Of a DNA stretch of 61,586 nt, positions 8,302 through 19,177 are shown in pieces. Under the pieces are notes generated by a model. The model was not told the DNA's origin, did not search any database, and was given only the letters and a program-made list of their open reading frames with translations. Each line of letters opens with the position of its first letter. Within the stretch, counting starts at the first letter, position 1. Source of the DNA: Saccharospirillaceae bacterium (lineage in GTDB: Bacteria; Pseudomonadota; Gammaproteobacteria; Pseudomonadales; Natronospirillaceae); contig SKIB01000012.1 of the NCBI GenBank assembly GCA_007116635.1, positions 1 through 61,586 on the forward strand, written 5' to 3'. Both the position numbers and the translations under genes were made by a program.

Positions 8302-10353
8302 ATGAAAGCGTTAGGCTTGAAAATCAAAAGCAGTTTCTACTCAAACGTTGAAGTTGTTTCGCTCTTGATTGCCACTGTATTGGTTGGTATTGCCATTATT
8401 TTTGTTTATTCACTGCAAAGTCAGCAGGTGTCTCATGCTGCTGCCTATCAGCAGGCAGTAGCGGATATGAGGGTTCATGCTCAGGAGTTGGCAAAGAATT
8501 CCTCTGAGGTCGTGCAAGGTGTCGAGGGGGCCGTCGAGAATTTGAATCTTTCAAATGCCGCCTTCAATACCCGCTGGGAAGAAATTGTCGAAGACTCTGT
8601 CAATCCTCAGGGTGTTCGAACGCCTGCCGTTCCCGCTCGTATCGAAACTAGCCAGTTAGCAGAGTTGTGGCAGCAAACCCAGGTTCACATCTCCTCTTTG
8701 GATTTAAGCTCTCAAGTGGTGGAAGACAACGTCCAGATTGTTAATCAAATTCAAGAAATTTTGCCTAATATGCAGCGTAACTATGACCGAGTAGTTAGTC
8801 TGTTGGTTCTTCAGCCAGATGCTGACCCAAATCAGGTGGTTTATGCTCAGCGTCAACAGGTTTTCATTGAGCGAATGCTGCGTACACTAAGTGTTTTGGT
8901 TGAAGCCCGAGATGAAGAAGAGGCAAACCGTGCCACAGCCCTGTTCTCATCTACCGCTGTAAACATGGGTAATATCCTGGTTGCTCAGCGAACAGGTCAG
9001 GGTACCTCTGAAGTGGAGCAAATAACTGATCCAACGGTGTTGAATGTTTTAGAGTTAATACAGGCTGATTTCGATCAGTTAGAAGATTTGGTTCAGCAAG
9101 TTATCTTGGCAGCAGTTGAAATGTCTCAGGTTCGTATTGCGAGCAGTATGATTATCAGCTCAGCTGACAGCCTGACGAACCAACTTATGGTCTTGCACCA
9201 AAATTTAGAAGACAACCTAATTCGACCTTGGGTGCAGATTTTACTGGTGGTGTTAATTGCCAGTTTGTTGATTATGTTGCCCACCATTGGTGTTCTTCTG
9301 TACCGCAGTGAGCAGAAGGTTTCGGCTTTGGCTGCAGAAGAAAGTCAGAGTAAGCAGAACGCAATTTTGCGCTTACTAGATGAGTTGCAAGACTTGGCTG
9401 AGGGGGACCTAGGTGCCCATGCAACGGTAACAGAAGATTTTACCGGTGCTATTGCTGACTCTATTAACTTTGCTATTGACCAAATGCGTGAGCTGGTAAT
9501 GGCAATTAACAGTACTGCCGAGCGTGTAACCTATGCTGCTCAGCAGAGCCAGTCGACGGCATTAAGCTTGGCCGACGCAGCAGAAAATCAGGCTCAAGAA
9601 ATTGCCGGAGCCTCTGCTGCCATTAATGAAATGGCGGTGTCCATTGACCAGGTTTCGGCCAACGCTGCAGAGTCCAGTGTGGTTGCTGAAAAAGCGGTTG
9701 CCATCTCTAAAAAGGGCGCCGATGTTGTACAGGCCACCATCCATGGCATGGATACTATTCGAGAACAGATTCAGGACACTTCCAAGCGTATTAAGCGTCT
9801 GGGTGAGTCGTCACAAGAGATTGGCGATATCGTGAGCTTGATTAACGACATTGCTGATCAAACCAATATTCTGGCTTTGAATGCTGCGATTCAGGCGTCT
9901 ATGGCTGGCGATGCTGGTCGAGGCTTTGCGGTGGTAGCTGATGAGGTTCAACGACTGGCAGAGCGCTCGTCCTCAGCAACAAAGCAGATTGAGAGTCTGG
10001 TTAAAGCTATTCAGTCAGATACCAATGAGGCTGTTACGTCGATGGAACAAACGACTTCAGAGGTTGTTCGGGGTGCTCGCTTGGCCCAGGACGCTGGTAT
10101 TGCACTAGAAGAGATTGAGAATGTTTCTAAGAGCTTGGCTGAGTTGATCCAGAATATTTCGAATGCTGCTCGTCAGCAGGCCTCTTCTGCGGGCCACATT
10201 TCAAATACCATGAACGTTATTCAGGAAATTACAAGCCAGACATCCATGGGTACTACTGATACTGCAAAAGGTATTAGTGATTTGGCACGTCTAGCAGTTG
10301 AACTACGCTCCTCGGTTTCGAACTTCAAGTTGCCAGATGACCAGCATAATTAA
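8302..10353 (+). CDS. pilJ: methyl-accepting chemotaxis protein PilJ
   Basis: Inner-membrane chemoreceptor of the Pil-Chp system; the Pseudomonas protein interacts with pilin and signals surface contact. The 683-residue form (Pseudomonas PilJ is about 682) has TM1 near residues 18-40, a helical periplasmic region of about 260 residues, TM2 near 303-330, a HAMP-like segment, and the cytoplasmic MA domain with the hairpin tip [17 protein letters not shown] followed by [16 protein letters not shown]. The ATG at 8302 follows GGAG at a good distance. An in-frame TTG at 8290 is less likely. No C-terminal NWETF pentapeptide is present. Confidence 0.95.
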   Translation: MKALGLKIKSSFYSNVEVVSLLIATVLVGIAIIFVYSLQSQQVSHAAAYQQAVADMRVHAQELAKNSSEVVQGVEGAVENLNLSNAAFNTRWEEIVEDSVNPQGVRTPAVPARIETSQLAELWQQTQVHISSLDLSSQVVEDNVQIVNQIQEILPNMQRNYDRVVSLLVLQPDADPNQVVYAQRQQVFIERMLRTLSVLVEARDEEEANRATALFSSTAVNMGNILVAQRTGQGTSEVEQITDPTVLNVLELIQADFDQLEDLVQQVILAAVEMSQVRIASSMIISSADSLTNQLMVLHQNLEDNLIRPWVQILLVVLIASLLIMLPTIGVLLYRSEQKVSALAAEESQSKQNAILRLLDELQDLAEGDLGAHATVTEDFTGAIADSINFAIDQMRELVMAINSTAERVTYAAQQSQSTALSLADAAENQAQEIAGASAAINEMAVSIDQVSANAAESSVVAEKAVAISKKGADVVQATIHGMDTIREQIQDTSKRIKRLGESSQEIGDIVSLINDIADQTNILALNAAIQASMAGDAGRGFAVVADEVQRLAERSSSATKQIESLVKAIQSDTNEAVTSMEQTTSEVVRGARLAQDAGIALEEIENVSKSLAELIQNISNAARQQASSAGHISNTMNVIQEITSQTSMGTTDTAKGISDLARLAVELRSSVSNFKLPDDQHN

Positions 10354-10361
10354 TTTGGTTA

Positions 10362-11258
10362 ATGCCGATGTTGGCAGCGGTAATGGATTCTAGGTCTGAT
10401 CTAAATATGTTCGGGCCTGAACTGTCAGAGCAAGAGTTTATGGCCTGGCAGTTATTGCTTGAAGAACGATTGGGTATGGCCCTGCCTGAGTTTCGTCGAC
10501 CTTTTTTACAGATGGCTCTGCAGCGAAGGCTCAGAGTTTTACCCTTTGAGCAATACTGGCAGTATCGTGACTTTCTGAACAGCTCTACGGCTGTGTCTCA
10601 GATCGAATGGTTAGAGTTAGTTGATCAGCTTACTATCCAAGAAACGCATTTTTTTCGAGATCCTGACGCCTTTGCTCAGGTAGAGCAGCATCTAAATGGA
10701 CTTCTAGCTATGGGCCGGCAGCTCAGTCTTTGGAGTCTTGGTTGCTCTACAGGTGAGGAGGCCTATAGCCTAGCGATACTGGCTAGTGAAGCCTGTCGCC
10801 AGGCTAGTGATGGTCGCTTTGCCGTTTATGCCAACGATATCAGTAGTCAAGCATTGGCGAAAGCTCGATTAGGTTGCTTTAGTGACTCAAAGTTAGCCAA
10901 TCTTAGTCAAGACCTGTTCGGCCAGTATTTTGAGTACTCTCAGCAACACTCATTATGGCAGGTCAAAAGTGATATCCGCGAGCGCTGTTGTTTTTTTCGC
11001 GGTAATCTGCAAGAGTTACATCAGCATCCATTGCAGAATATGGATGTTATATTTTGTCAAAATGTATTGATTTACTTTAGCCAAGCGCAAAAAAAAGCTC
11101 TTATGCCAATCATTTGTGATCGTTTGGCCCCTGGTGGCTTGCTCATTCTTGGGCCTGGTGAGTATGTTGGCCAAATGCCGAAAGAAATGCACAGAGTTGC
11201 CAATGCTCGTGTGTTGGCTTGGCAAAAAATTGAAACCACTGCGGCCCAGCCGCGATAG
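10362..11258 (+). CDS. pilK: chemotaxis methyltransferase PilK (CheR family)
   Basis: S-adenosylmethionine-dependent glutamate methyltransferase expected to modify PilJ. The 298-residue protein has the small N-terminal CheR domain (QEFMAWQLLLEERLG), the ETHFFRD segment, the SAM-binding motif LWSLGCSTGEEAYSLA and the motif VIFCQNVLIYF. Pseudomonas PilK is of similar length. Eight bases separate it from pilJ. No good ribosome-binding site precedes 10362; the ATG at 10383 (MDSRSDLN) is an alternative. Confidence 0.9.
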   Translation: MPMLAAVMDSRSDLNMFGPELSEQEFMAWQLLLEERLGMALPEFRRPFLQMALQRRLRVLPFEQYWQYRDFLNSSTAVSQIEWLELVDQLTIQETHFFRDPDAFAQVEQHLNGLLAMGRQLSLWSLGCSTGEEAYSLAILASEACRQASDGRFAVYANDISSQALAKARLGCFSDSKLANLSQDLFGQYFEYSQQHSLWQVKSDIRERCCFFRGNLQELHQHPLQNMDVIFCQNVLIYFSQAQKKALMPIICDRLAPGGLLILGPGEYVGQMPKEMHRVANARVLAWQKIETTAAQPR

Positions 11259-11275
11259 ATATAGGCACTCTGGAT

Positions 11276-14200
11276 ATGAGCCAAACTCAAGATTATGTCG
11301 CTTTGGAGTGGGTTCGCAAGGAAATTGCATCGACCCTTAAAGATACCAAGCAAGCCCTTGAGCGTTTTATTCAAACGCCTGATGATCTGTCTCAGCTAGA
11401 GTTTTGCTTGTCTTGGTTACATCAGGTTCAGGGCACGTTGAGCATGGTCGAGTTTCATGGCGCTGCCATGCTTGCAAAGGAAATGGAATCCTTAGTTCAG
11501 TCCATGATTCAAGGTGAAGTACCCACTTCGGAGGCCAATCTTGCTGTGCTGCTACAGGCGGTGTTACAGCTGCCCCACTACCTAGAGGAATTGCAATCGG
11601 GTCAGCCAGATTCACCCCTGGTTTTGTTACCCTTGATCAATGAACTGTTGGCGGCTCAGCGTAAAGCTTTGTTAAGTGAAACCTCACTATTTACTCCTGA
11701 TTTAAGCAGCCTTGAGCGAGCTAATAAGTCAGTTCCGGTAAAAGTGTTCACTAACTCAAATTTTATAGAGCTTGCTGAGAAGCTTCGTAAGCTATATCAG
11801 ATTGCATTACTTGGCTTGCTAAAGGGAGATAATTTAGTTGAAAACTGTGCCTATGCACAGAAAGTGATTAATCGCTTACAGTCCTTTACCAAGAGGACTC
11901 CCCTTGGCCCCTATCTTGAACTACAGCACGCACTTTTTACAGCCCTTGCCAAGGGTTATCTAGAGTTAAGCCCAGGCTTTAAAAAGCAGCTTCGCACCCT
12001 TGACCAATTACTGAAAGAGCTTGTTGATAACACTGAGCAGCGTATCCAGCAATTGCCCAGTGAAGAAGACTTTCGTGCAGGGATTTACTACCTTGCAACT
12101 GTAGCCGAAAAAGATGAAGAAATTGATTCCTTAAAAGACCTGTATGGAATTAAAACAACCCTGCTTACCGATCAGCAGTTGCAGGACTCTAGGCAGCGAT
12201 TGCAAGGACCAGATCAAGAAGCTTTGGACTCAGTATCTGCAGCGCTTCGCCATGAACTGGATCAGCTAACGGCTGAGATCGAAAGTCAAAAGGCCTTGCC
12301 TGAGTCTGCTAGAGTCAGTCAGCCTCTGGCCGAACGTTTAAAGTCTATTGCCGATACCCTGGTCTTGTTAGGGCAAGGACTGCTTGGCGATCAGGGGCGA
12401 AAATTAGCCGGTAAACTATCGAACGAACCACTAACTGATGAATTATTAGAGCATCTAGCGACCTTATTGCTCAACATTGATACTAGCTTAAGTCAGCTGG
12501 GGCAAAGAGAGCAGCTTTCTCAGGATCAGCAGCAATTACTCAATGCTCAAAGAGCCTTGGTTCTAGAAATGGTTCAGCAAATGGAGTCTTGCAAAGAACG
12601 ACTGGCTCATTTTCTGGCGAACTCTGATCAGCAAGATTTGATTGCAGAGTTGCCTCAGCAGTTGAGACAAGACAGTAAGTCTTTAGCCTTGGCCGGCATG
12701 ATGCGTCCTGCCGATGTGCTACAAGGTTTGGCATACTTTATTGAGCAAGGCTTGTCTTCACAGCCACTGCCAGACCTGTCAACCCTGAACCATTTAGCCG
12801 ATGTGGTTACCACCCTTGAGTATTATTTTGAACGTTATCATAAGGATGGTGGTCAGCACCTGCAATTCTTGCTGGACCGCGCAGAGCAGCATTTATTGGA
12901 GTTAAGTAAAGACTTGCCAACTTCAGAGCTACCATCTGTTCAACAGTCCGTGGCAGATGAAGATCCTACTGTATCTGAGGCTGAGCAGGATGAGCCATTA
13001 GACAATAGCTCCACGGAGGCAAGAGATCGCCAGCAGAACAATGAAATCAACACAGCAGAAAATGACTTAATTGACGATGACATAATAGAAGTCTTTCTGG
13101 AAGAGGTTGAAGAAGTTGCTGAGAACCTCAACGCTTGGTTGCCACTGCTACAAAATGCTTCAGAGCCCGATCCTTCTGGCCTGGTGGAAGTGCGGCGTTC
13201 ATTCCACACCTTAAAGGGCAGTGGGCGAATGGTAGGTGCTACCGATATTGGTGAGGCAGCATGGGCAATGGAACAAACGCTAAACGCTGTGCTTGATGGG
13301 AGTCTGCCCTTTAGTCAGCAACAGATTCAGCTTGGCTTAGTGCTGTATCGGCGTTTGCCTGAGTTGGTGCAAGCTTTCCGCTCAGACAAACTAACCGAAA
13401 CCCTGGCTCAAGATTTGCGATGGATTGATGAATTTGCGGTCAAGCTTAGGGCTGGTGAGCTTGTTGATTGGCCTGAGCCCTGGCAATCAGAGCTTGCAGT
13501 TTTGAATGAGCAACCGACAAGTATTGAGGAACAGGCCACTCAAGAAGCACAGACTGTATCAGAGCAACCAGAGCTTGAAGCCGAGCCAGACTCAGAGTCA
13601 ACATTAGAGATTGACATTGATTCGGATTTTGCCGATCAGCCCAAGTCAAGTGATGAGATCTCTGTAGCAGATGAGCAAGAACCAGAGGTCTCTGATGTCG
13701 GTGATCTTGAAGAGCAGATCCCTGTGGTTGAGGTGGACGCCATACCTCTATTACCAACTCAGGACGTGCTGGGTGATTCATCCGATGACATTCCATTGTT
13801 GGACCAAGAAGATGAATTACCTACTTTAACCATGGACCAGGCTGTAATGGAGCAAGAGCAGCAGGATGCTGAAGATGAGTTGCTACAGATGTTTGAACAA
13901 GAGTTGCAAAATCATTTGCAGGTGTTGCAGTCTTGTTTCAGTTATGCACGTGAAACCGGCGATTGTAGCTGGAGCGATTACATGCAGCGCTCTTGGCATA
14001 CCATTAAGGGGTCTGCTGGCATGGCCTCTGTGGCAAACATTGCAAACCTAGCCAGCACAGCTGAATCCTTGATTAAACAGCTCAGAGATGTACAGATTGA
14101 GCCAGATTGGGATATTTTTAGCCTGCTTGAAGATGCGCATCAACAAGTGATTTGGTTGAATCAAGAGCGTCAAGCTGGTCGTAATATTGAGCCAGACTCA

Positions 14201-17200
14201 GATTTGATGTTCCGTTTTGAACTGATACTCGAAGAGGCTTTAGCTCGAGATGCGGAAACCGAAGCTAAGGTTTCTGGTCTAGGTTTGATGTCTCTGTATG
14301 AAAATGACAGCATGGTTGAGGTTCTGAATGCCGATGCTTGTCTTCAGCGTTGGTATGCAAGTGGTGACTATTCAGCCATTGCACAGCTGGCGGAAAATTT
14401 ATTTACCCTAGCTGATGTAGCCTTTGCTATTGAGCTTAAAACCATCTATACCCATTGCCAGGCACTTGGCGAGGCCTGTAATGCACTTTGTCAAAGTGAA
14501 GCAAAATTAGATTCAGAGCAGTTTGCCTTGTTAACACTGGGTCTTTCTACCCTGCTCAACCAATTTGATCGAATGGCAGCAGACCAAAGTGTGCGCCCTC
14601 AGATTGAAATGGAAATTAATCTGCGTGAACTAGCAGCGCAATTATTGCCTGTAGTTGAAGATGAAGTCTATGAATTAGACCAGCCAATAATAGCTGAAAA
14701 GCAAGACGCTGTTGTATTCGAACAGCAGGCTGAGTCAGAGTTAAGCCACGCCGAGCCCTCTGACGCTCAACAAGAATTACTGACGGAGCAATTGACGGAT
14801 TTACAGAACTTGTCTGATCATGATGAGTCTGAACAAGAGTTGTTTGAGCAGCCAGACTCAGCGGCTAAAAAGCAACAAACCTCTAGTGTCTCCAGTTTGT
14901 TGCCTACTCAAATTGCACCAGAGTCTGTAGAGAGCACATCATTTGATTCGCTGGATCCAGCTAGTAAACAATGGCGATTAGCGCAATTTGATGAAACCTT
15001 TGAGATTTTTATTGAAGAAGCTGAAGATTTACTCATTGATCTTTCTCGTCAACAGTCTAATTGGCAAGCTCAGCCTGAAGAAGCAGAAATAATTCAATCC
15101 TTGCAGCGTGATCTGCATACCCTAAAGGGGGCTGCGCGCATGGCTGAAGTTAGCCCTGTGGGTGACCTCTGTCATGAGTTAGAAAGCATTTTTGAGTATT
15201 TAGCTGCTCACGCGGATAGCCATAGCCCTCAACTGTTTCAACTGATTGAAGCTTCTTTGGATGCGTTACAGGGAATGATCCACCAGTTGCAGTCTGATCA
15301 TAGTTGCTTTATGGAAACCCAATTACTGACTCGGTTGCAACAGGTTTATCAGGCACTGGTAACTGGCAAACCCATTGATCAGGATGATCAGAAGCCCGAT
15401 GCTGAGTTGTTGCCTGCTATACCAGATCAAGGCTTGGGGTTAACCATTCCTGATTGGTGGACAGAGCATGACCAAGGCGATGCAGAGCTGTTGTTGATCT
15501 TTTTAGATGAAGCCAATGACCTTTGTCAGCAGTTGGTTTTAGTAGCCAGGGCCTGGGCTACTGCCCCGGCAAATGATGACTTAAGTGATGATGTAAAACG
15601 GCTGTTGCATACCCTTAAGGGGGGAGCAGGTGTGGCCCAGCTTGGTATTCTGGGCCAATATCTCCATCAACTGGAAACCAAGGTTATTGGGGCTAGTTTA
15701 AAAACACGTGCGGCACGCTTCTATCAAGAGTTTCAACAACAGTGTCAGGAATTAGGTGATCAGGTTAACATGCACCTTGCACGTTTGAATGATCAAGGTA
15801 TCAAGCAGGAGCAAGTAACTCAGCTAGCCAAGGTTGCTGTTGTCAATCAGGTTGAGAAGACTCAAGTCAATACGGTACAAGAAACCGTGCGTGTTCCTGC
15901 TAATTTGCTGGAAAGCTTGGTTAACCTAGCGGGTGAAACCTCTATTTCTCGTGCGCGTCTTGAGCAGCAGGTCACTGATTTTGGTTATACTTTGAACGAG
16001 GTTGAGAGCACTCTTAAACGACTACGAGAGCAAGTCAGGCGCCTAGACCGTGAAACTGAAGCACAGGTTCAATTCCGCCAGGAAAAGGCCATGGAAGCAG
16101 AGCAGCAAGGCGGTGAAGGTTTTGATCCTTTGGAGTTTGACCGTTATTCCACCATTCAGCAGTTGTCACGAGCCCTAGTTGAATCCGCTTCGGATCTGTT
16201 TGATTTAAAAAATACCCTGGTCGATAAGTCCAGAGATGCAGAAACCCTTTTGCTTCAGCAAAGTAGGATCAATACCGAGCTACAAGAAGGTCTTATGCAG
16301 ACCCGTATGGTGCCCTTTGCTCGTTTGCTTCCCCGATTGCGTCGTTTGGTGCGCCAGGTATCCGAAGAGCTGGGTAAGGATGTACAGTTATTAGTTGAGA
16401 ACGAAGAGGGCGAGTTAGATCGAACCGTTCTTGACCGCTTGCTCGCTCCGATAGAGCATATGTTACGTAATGCTATTGCTCATGGTATTGAACCCAAAGC
16501 CGAGCGTCAGCAACTGCAAAAAGCACAAACGGGCCATATTGGTATTGCTGTTTCCCGTGAAGGTGGCGATGTAGTGTTGCGGATTTCCGATGACGGTCGA
16601 GGCCTAAGCGCAGAAAAAATTCGTGCCAAGGCTCGCGAACGTAATATGTTGGCTGATGATGAGCAATTATCGGATGACCAGGTTTACCAGCTCATTATGC
16701 AACCAGGGTTTTCTACTGCTGACAAGGTTACCCAGATTTCCGGTCGCGGTGTGGGCATGGATGTGGTGGTTAATGAACTTAAAGAGCTAAGTGGTAACCT
16801 AGAAATTCAAAGCCGCGAAGGCAAGGGCACCACCTTTGTGGTGCGTATACCTTTCACTGTTTCCGTTAACCGAAGCCTGATGGTTTCCTTGGGCGAAGAA
16901 CTCTTTGCTATGCCGCTAAACACGGTTGAGGCCATTGTTCGTGTGCCCTATGGCAGTTTGAAAAATTTGCTACAGAACAACGAACCCTATTATTACCTTG
17001 AGCAGCCTTATCAGATTAATTACCTGTCTAGTGTGCTGGATCTGGACCATAGTCCATTGCAGTTTGAAGATCACAGCCTTGTTCCCCTGTTGTTGGCCAA
17101 GGGTAAGATGTCTGGTATGGGCTTGGCAGTCTTTGTAGATCAGTTATTGGGTGCAAGAGAGGTTGTGGTTAAGTCTATTGGTCCTAGTTTTGCACGTGTG

Positions 17201-17716
17201 CCTGGACTCAGCGGCGCGACCATTCTTGGTGATGGTCGCGTGGTGGTCATCCTGGATCTGCCTAACCTGTGGCGCTCAGAAATCATGCAGCTACCGCAGC
17301 AGCAGAGTCCGAAATTGTTTGAGCAAAAGCGCTCATTGCCTCTGGTGATGGTGGTCGATGACTCAGTGACGGTAAGAAAGGTCAGTAGCAGATTATTAGA
17401 GCGTTCAGGCTACCGGGTGGTCACCGCCAAAGACGGTATTGATGCTCTGACCCAGCTACAAGAGATTGAGCCTGACATATTCTTACTCGATATTGAGATG
17501 CCGCGCATGGACGGTTTTGAGCTGGCTAGTCGTTTACGGCATGATGAAAAATACGAAGACACGCCCATTATTATGATTACCTCGCGAACAGGTGAAAAAC
17601 ACCGTCAACGGGCTATGACAATTGGGGTCAATGAGTATTTGGGGAAACCATTCCAAGAGGCGCAACTGTTAGCTAAGATTGAATTGTTGTTGGCGGAACA
17701 GCGGACGGACATTTAA
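11276..17716 (+). CDS. chpA: ChpA hybrid chemosensory kinase with multiple Hpt domains
   Basis: Giant CheA-like kinase at the centre of Pil-Chp, 2146 residues against about 2470 in P. aeruginosa. Four canonical histidine phosphotransfer sites are visible: His644 (SFHTLKGSGR), His908 (SWHTIKGSAG), His1281 (DLHTLKGAAR) and His1445 (LLHTLKGGAG). A degenerate Hpt-like helix lies at His49 (WLHQVQGTLSMVE, Lys missing). Acidic linkers separate the domains. The CheA core follows: dimerisation helices, HATPase (HMLRNAIAHGIE near 1727-1739, DDGRGL near 1771, GRGVGMDVV), a CheW-like domain, and a C-terminal receiver (about 2023-2140) with phospho-acceptor Asp2072 in FLLDIEMPRMDGF. The chain would relay phosphate to PilG and PilH. 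It runs directly into chpB, whose GTG abuts its stop. Confidence 0.95.
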   Translation: MSQTQDYVALEWVRKEIASTLKDTKQALERFIQTPDDLSQLEFCLSWLHQVQGTLSMVEFHGAAMLAKEMESLVQSMIQGEVPTSEANLAVLLQAVLQLPHYLEELQSGQPDSPLVLLPLINELLAAQRKALLSETSLFTPDLSSLERANKSVPVKVFTNSNFIELAEKLRKLYQIALLGLLKGDNLVENCAYAQKVINRLQSFTKRTPLGPYLELQHALFTALAKGYLELSPGFKKQLRTLDQLLKELVDNTEQRIQQLPSEEDFRAGIYYLATVAEKDEEIDSLKDLYGIKTTLLTDQQLQDSRQRLQGPDQEALDSVSAALRHELDQLTAEIESQKALPESARVSQPLAERLKSIADTLVLLGQGLLGDQGRKLAGKLSNEPLTDELLEHLATLLLNIDTSLSQLGQREQLSQDQQQLLNAQRALVLEMVQQMESCKERLAHFLANSDQQDLIAELPQQLRQDSKSLALAGMMRPADVLQGLAYFIEQGLSSQPLPDLSTLNHLADVVTTLEYYFERYHKDGGQHLQFLLDRAEQHLLELSKDLPTSELPSVQQSVADEDPTVSEAEQDEPLDNSSTEARDRQQNNEINTAENDLIDDDIIEVFLEEVEEVAENLNAWLPLLQNASEPDPSGLVEVRRSFHTLKGSGRMVGATDIGEAAWAMEQTLNAVLDGSLPFSQQQIQLGLVLYRRLPELVQAFRSDKLTETLAQDLRWIDEFAVKLRAGELVDWPEPWQSELAVLNEQPTSIEEQATQEAQTVSEQPELEAEPDSESTLEIDIDSDFADQPKSSDEISVADEQEPEVSDVGDLEEQIPVVEVDAIPLLPTQDVLGDSSDDIPLLDQEDELPTLTMDQAVMEQEQQDAEDELLQMFEQELQNHLQVLQSCFSYARETGDCSWSDYMQRSWHTIKGSAGMASVANIANLASTAESLIKQLRDVQIEPDWDIFSLLEDAHQQVIWLNQERQAGRNIEPDSDLMFRFELILEEALARDAETEAKVSGLGLMSLYENDSMVEVLNADACLQRWYASGDYSAIAQLAENLFTLADVAFAIELKTIYTHCQALGEACNALCQSEAKLDSEQFALLTLGLSTLLNQFDRMAADQSVRPQIEMEINLRELAAQLLPVVEDEVYELDQPIIAEKQDAVVFEQQAESELSHAEPSDAQQELLTEQLTDLQNLSDHDESEQELFEQPDSAAKKQQTSSVSSLLPTQIAPESVESTSFDSLDPASKQWRLAQFDETFEIFIEEAEDLLIDLSRQQSNWQAQPEEAEIIQSLQRDLHTLKGAARMAEVSPVGDLCHELESIFEYLAAHADSHSPQLFQLIEASLDALQGMIHQLQSDHSCFMETQLLTRLQQVYQALVTGKPIDQDDQKPDAELLPAIPDQGLGLTIPDWWTEHDQGDAELLLIFLDEANDLCQQLVLVARAWATAPANDDLSDDVKRLLHTLKGGAGVAQLGILGQYLHQLETKVIGASLKTRAARFYQEFQQQCQELGDQVNMHLARLNDQGIKQEQVTQLAKVAVVNQVEKTQVNTVQETVRVPANLLESLVNLAGETSISRARLEQQVTDFGYTLNEVESTLKRLREQVRRLDRETEAQVQFRQEKAMEAEQQGGEGFDPLEFDRYSTIQQLSRALVESASDLFDLKNTLVDKSRDAETLLLQQSRINTELQEGLMQTRMVPFARLLPRLRRLVRQVSEELGKDVQLLVENEEGELDRTVLDRLLAPIEHMLRNAIAHGIEPKAERQQLQKAQTGHIGIAVSREGGDVVLRISDDGRGLSAEKIRAKARERNMLADDEQLSDDQVYQLIMQPGFSTADKVTQISGRGVGMDVVVNELKELSGNLEIQSREGKGTTFVVRIPFTVSVNRSLMVSLGEELFAMPLNTVEAIVRVPYGSLKNLLQNNEPYYYLEQPYQINYLSSVLDLDHSPLQFEDHSLVPLLLAKGKMSGMGLAVFVDQLLGAREVVVKSIGPSFARVPGLSGATILGDGRVVVILDLPNLWRSEIMQLPQQQSPKLFEQKRSLPLVMVVDDSVTVRKVSSRLLERSGYRVVTAKDGIDALTQLQEIEPDIFLLDIEMPRMDGFELASRLRHDEKYEDTPIIMITSRTGEKHRQRAMTIGVNEYLGKPFQEAQLLAKIELLLAEQRTDI

Positions 17717-18685
17717 GTGAAGTCTAGTAGGCTGAAGTATAGTGCAGGCGTTTTGGCCTCTCTGCCAGCTCAGCGTCGTTTTTATCAGCGACTTTTGCTA
17801 GAGTTAGGTTGGCCTGTATTTTACTTGGGTGAGCTATCTGGTTTTCAAGATCAAGATCCAAGTTTAGCTACCTTTTGGCTAATACACTTAGATGATGAAC
17901 TTGAAGTTCCAGATTGGTCATATGACCACCCCTGTGCCATCTTTTTTGATGGTGAGTTGCCAGAGCTGGACTCTGTTGATGGTCGAAGAATGATTAAAAA
18001 GCTGGTGAACAGCCTGGCCACTCATGGCGTACTGGCCTCACCAGATGCTTATGCAGACGCCCCCTTGCCTGATTTGATGGTTAGTCAGCAGGCGAGCAGT
18101 GTTGAAGACATTCGTCAGGTTTGGCTAATACTTGCATCTACTGGTGGGCCTCAGGCTGTAAAGCAATTTCTTAATCGCCTACCCGAGCAGTTACCTGTTA
18201 GCTTTATTTATGCCCAGCACATAGAGCTAACGGGCTGGAATACCTTGCTAACCAGTTTGCAAAATCACAAGCGGCTACAAGTTCAAGCATTACGAGGTCA
18301 GCAAAATTTGCGTGCTGGTCGGCTGTATTTAGCACCTATTAATCAAGCTTTAGTTTTTTATTCAGCAAAGCAAGTAGGTACCGTGAAAGAAGCGTGGCAG
18401 ACACCCTATGCCCCTAATTTTAATCAATTGGTTGCCAGTGCTGCTGCTGTAATTAAAGAGCGACTTGGTGTGTTGGTTTTCAGTGGCATGGATAATGATG
18501 GTAGTCTAAGTGCCGAGCATGTTATTGAACAGGGTGGTCAAATTTGGACACAGGCCTTAGCCAGTTGCCAACAGCCATCCATGCCAGAGTCTTTCAACAC
18601 CCAATCAGTGGTTAGTCGTTCTGGTACACCTTTTCAGTTGGCACGTTGGTTGGTTGAGCAAGTGCCAAGCAAGGAGAATAAATGA
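17717..18685 (+). CDS. chpB: chemotaxis methylesterase ChpB (CheB family)
   Basis: Expected to remove methyl groups from PilJ. The 322-residue protein has a C-terminal CheB catalytic domain with Ser141 (ILASTGGPQ), His168 (YAQHIE) and Asp261 (FSGMDNDGS). The N-terminal 120 residues occupy the place of a receiver domain but show no clear phospho-acceptor pattern, so activation by phosphorylation is doubtful. The start is a GTG at 17717 immediately after the chpA TAA, suggesting coupling. It overlaps chpC by four bases. Confidence 0.92.
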   Translation: MKSSRLKYSAGVLASLPAQRRFYQRLLLELGWPVFYLGELSGFQDQDPSLATFWLIHLDDELEVPDWSYDHPCAIFFDGELPELDSVDGRRMIKKLVNSLATHGVLASPDAYADAPLPDLMVSQQASSVEDIRQVWLILASTGGPQAVKQFLNRLPEQLPVSFIYAQHIELTGWNTLLTSLQNHKRLQVQALRGQQNLRAGRLYLAPINQALVFYSAKQVGTVKEAWQTPYAPNFNQLVASAAAVIKERLGVLVFSGMDNDGSLSAEHVIEQGGQIWTQALASCQQPSMPESFNTQSVVSRSGTPFQLARWLVEQVPSKENK

Positions 18686-19149
18686 AGTCTTTATTAACCC
18701 AAGACATTCCCGATGTCATGAGCTGTATGCTGATGCCCGTCATGGGGCAGATCATTTTGTTGCCCAGTGTCTGCGTGGCTGAGGTTAATCATCTAAGTCT
18801 GCCAGATAATGAGGCCCAGGATTCATGGTATATGGGTGCCGTGCAATGGCGTGGTCTTGAGGTGCCTATGATCAGTCTTGAGCAATTACTGATGGGTCGT
18901 GATCTTACTGCCTCTCCTATGAGTCGTCTGTTGGTTCTTAATGCCATTTCTGGCTCAGGCTTTGCCTTTTGGGCCATGCCGATTCTTGGCCTGCCTAAAA
19001 CCCTAAAAGTGAGCCAAGAGCAGCTAGCCATCATGGATCAGGAGCTGCAACCTGGGGAAAAAGCCATGGTCAAGACTGAATATGGTGCTGCGCTATTGCC
19101 GGACCTGGATTACATCGAAGCCCAGATCGCAGAAGAGCTAGCCCGTTAG
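18682..19149 (+). CDS. chpC: CheW-like protein ChpC
   Basis: 155-residue CheW-domain protein, the second adaptor of the Pil-Chp operon, thought to link additional receptors to ChpA. The pattern MLMPVMGQIILLPSVCVAEV followed by WYMGAVQWRGLEVPMISLEQLL matches the CheW core, although sequence conservation is weak, as in other ChpC proteins. Start and chpB stop overlap as ATGA (18682-18685). It is the last gene of the operon; chpD/chpE are absent and the convergent ppc gene ends 28 bases downstream. GGCTAGGC at 19150-19157 can pair with GCCTAGCC across a 19-base loop, a weak shared terminator at best. Confidence 0.88.
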   Translation: MKSLLTQDIPDVMSCMLMPVMGQIILLPSVCVAEVNHLSLPDNEAQDSWYMGAVQWRGLEVPMISLEQLLMGRDLTASPMSRLLVLNAISGSGFAFWAMPILGLPKTLKVSQEQLAIMDQELQPGEKAMVKTEYGAALLPDLDYIEAQIAEELAR

Positions 19150-19177
19150 GGCTAGGCTGCGCTACTCAATTAATGGC

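Noticed and set aside
19150-19177. GGCTAGGC/GCCTAGCC inverted repeat between chpC and ppc as a terminator
   Set aside because: The loop is 19 bases and no T-run follows; too weak to list as a separate feature.
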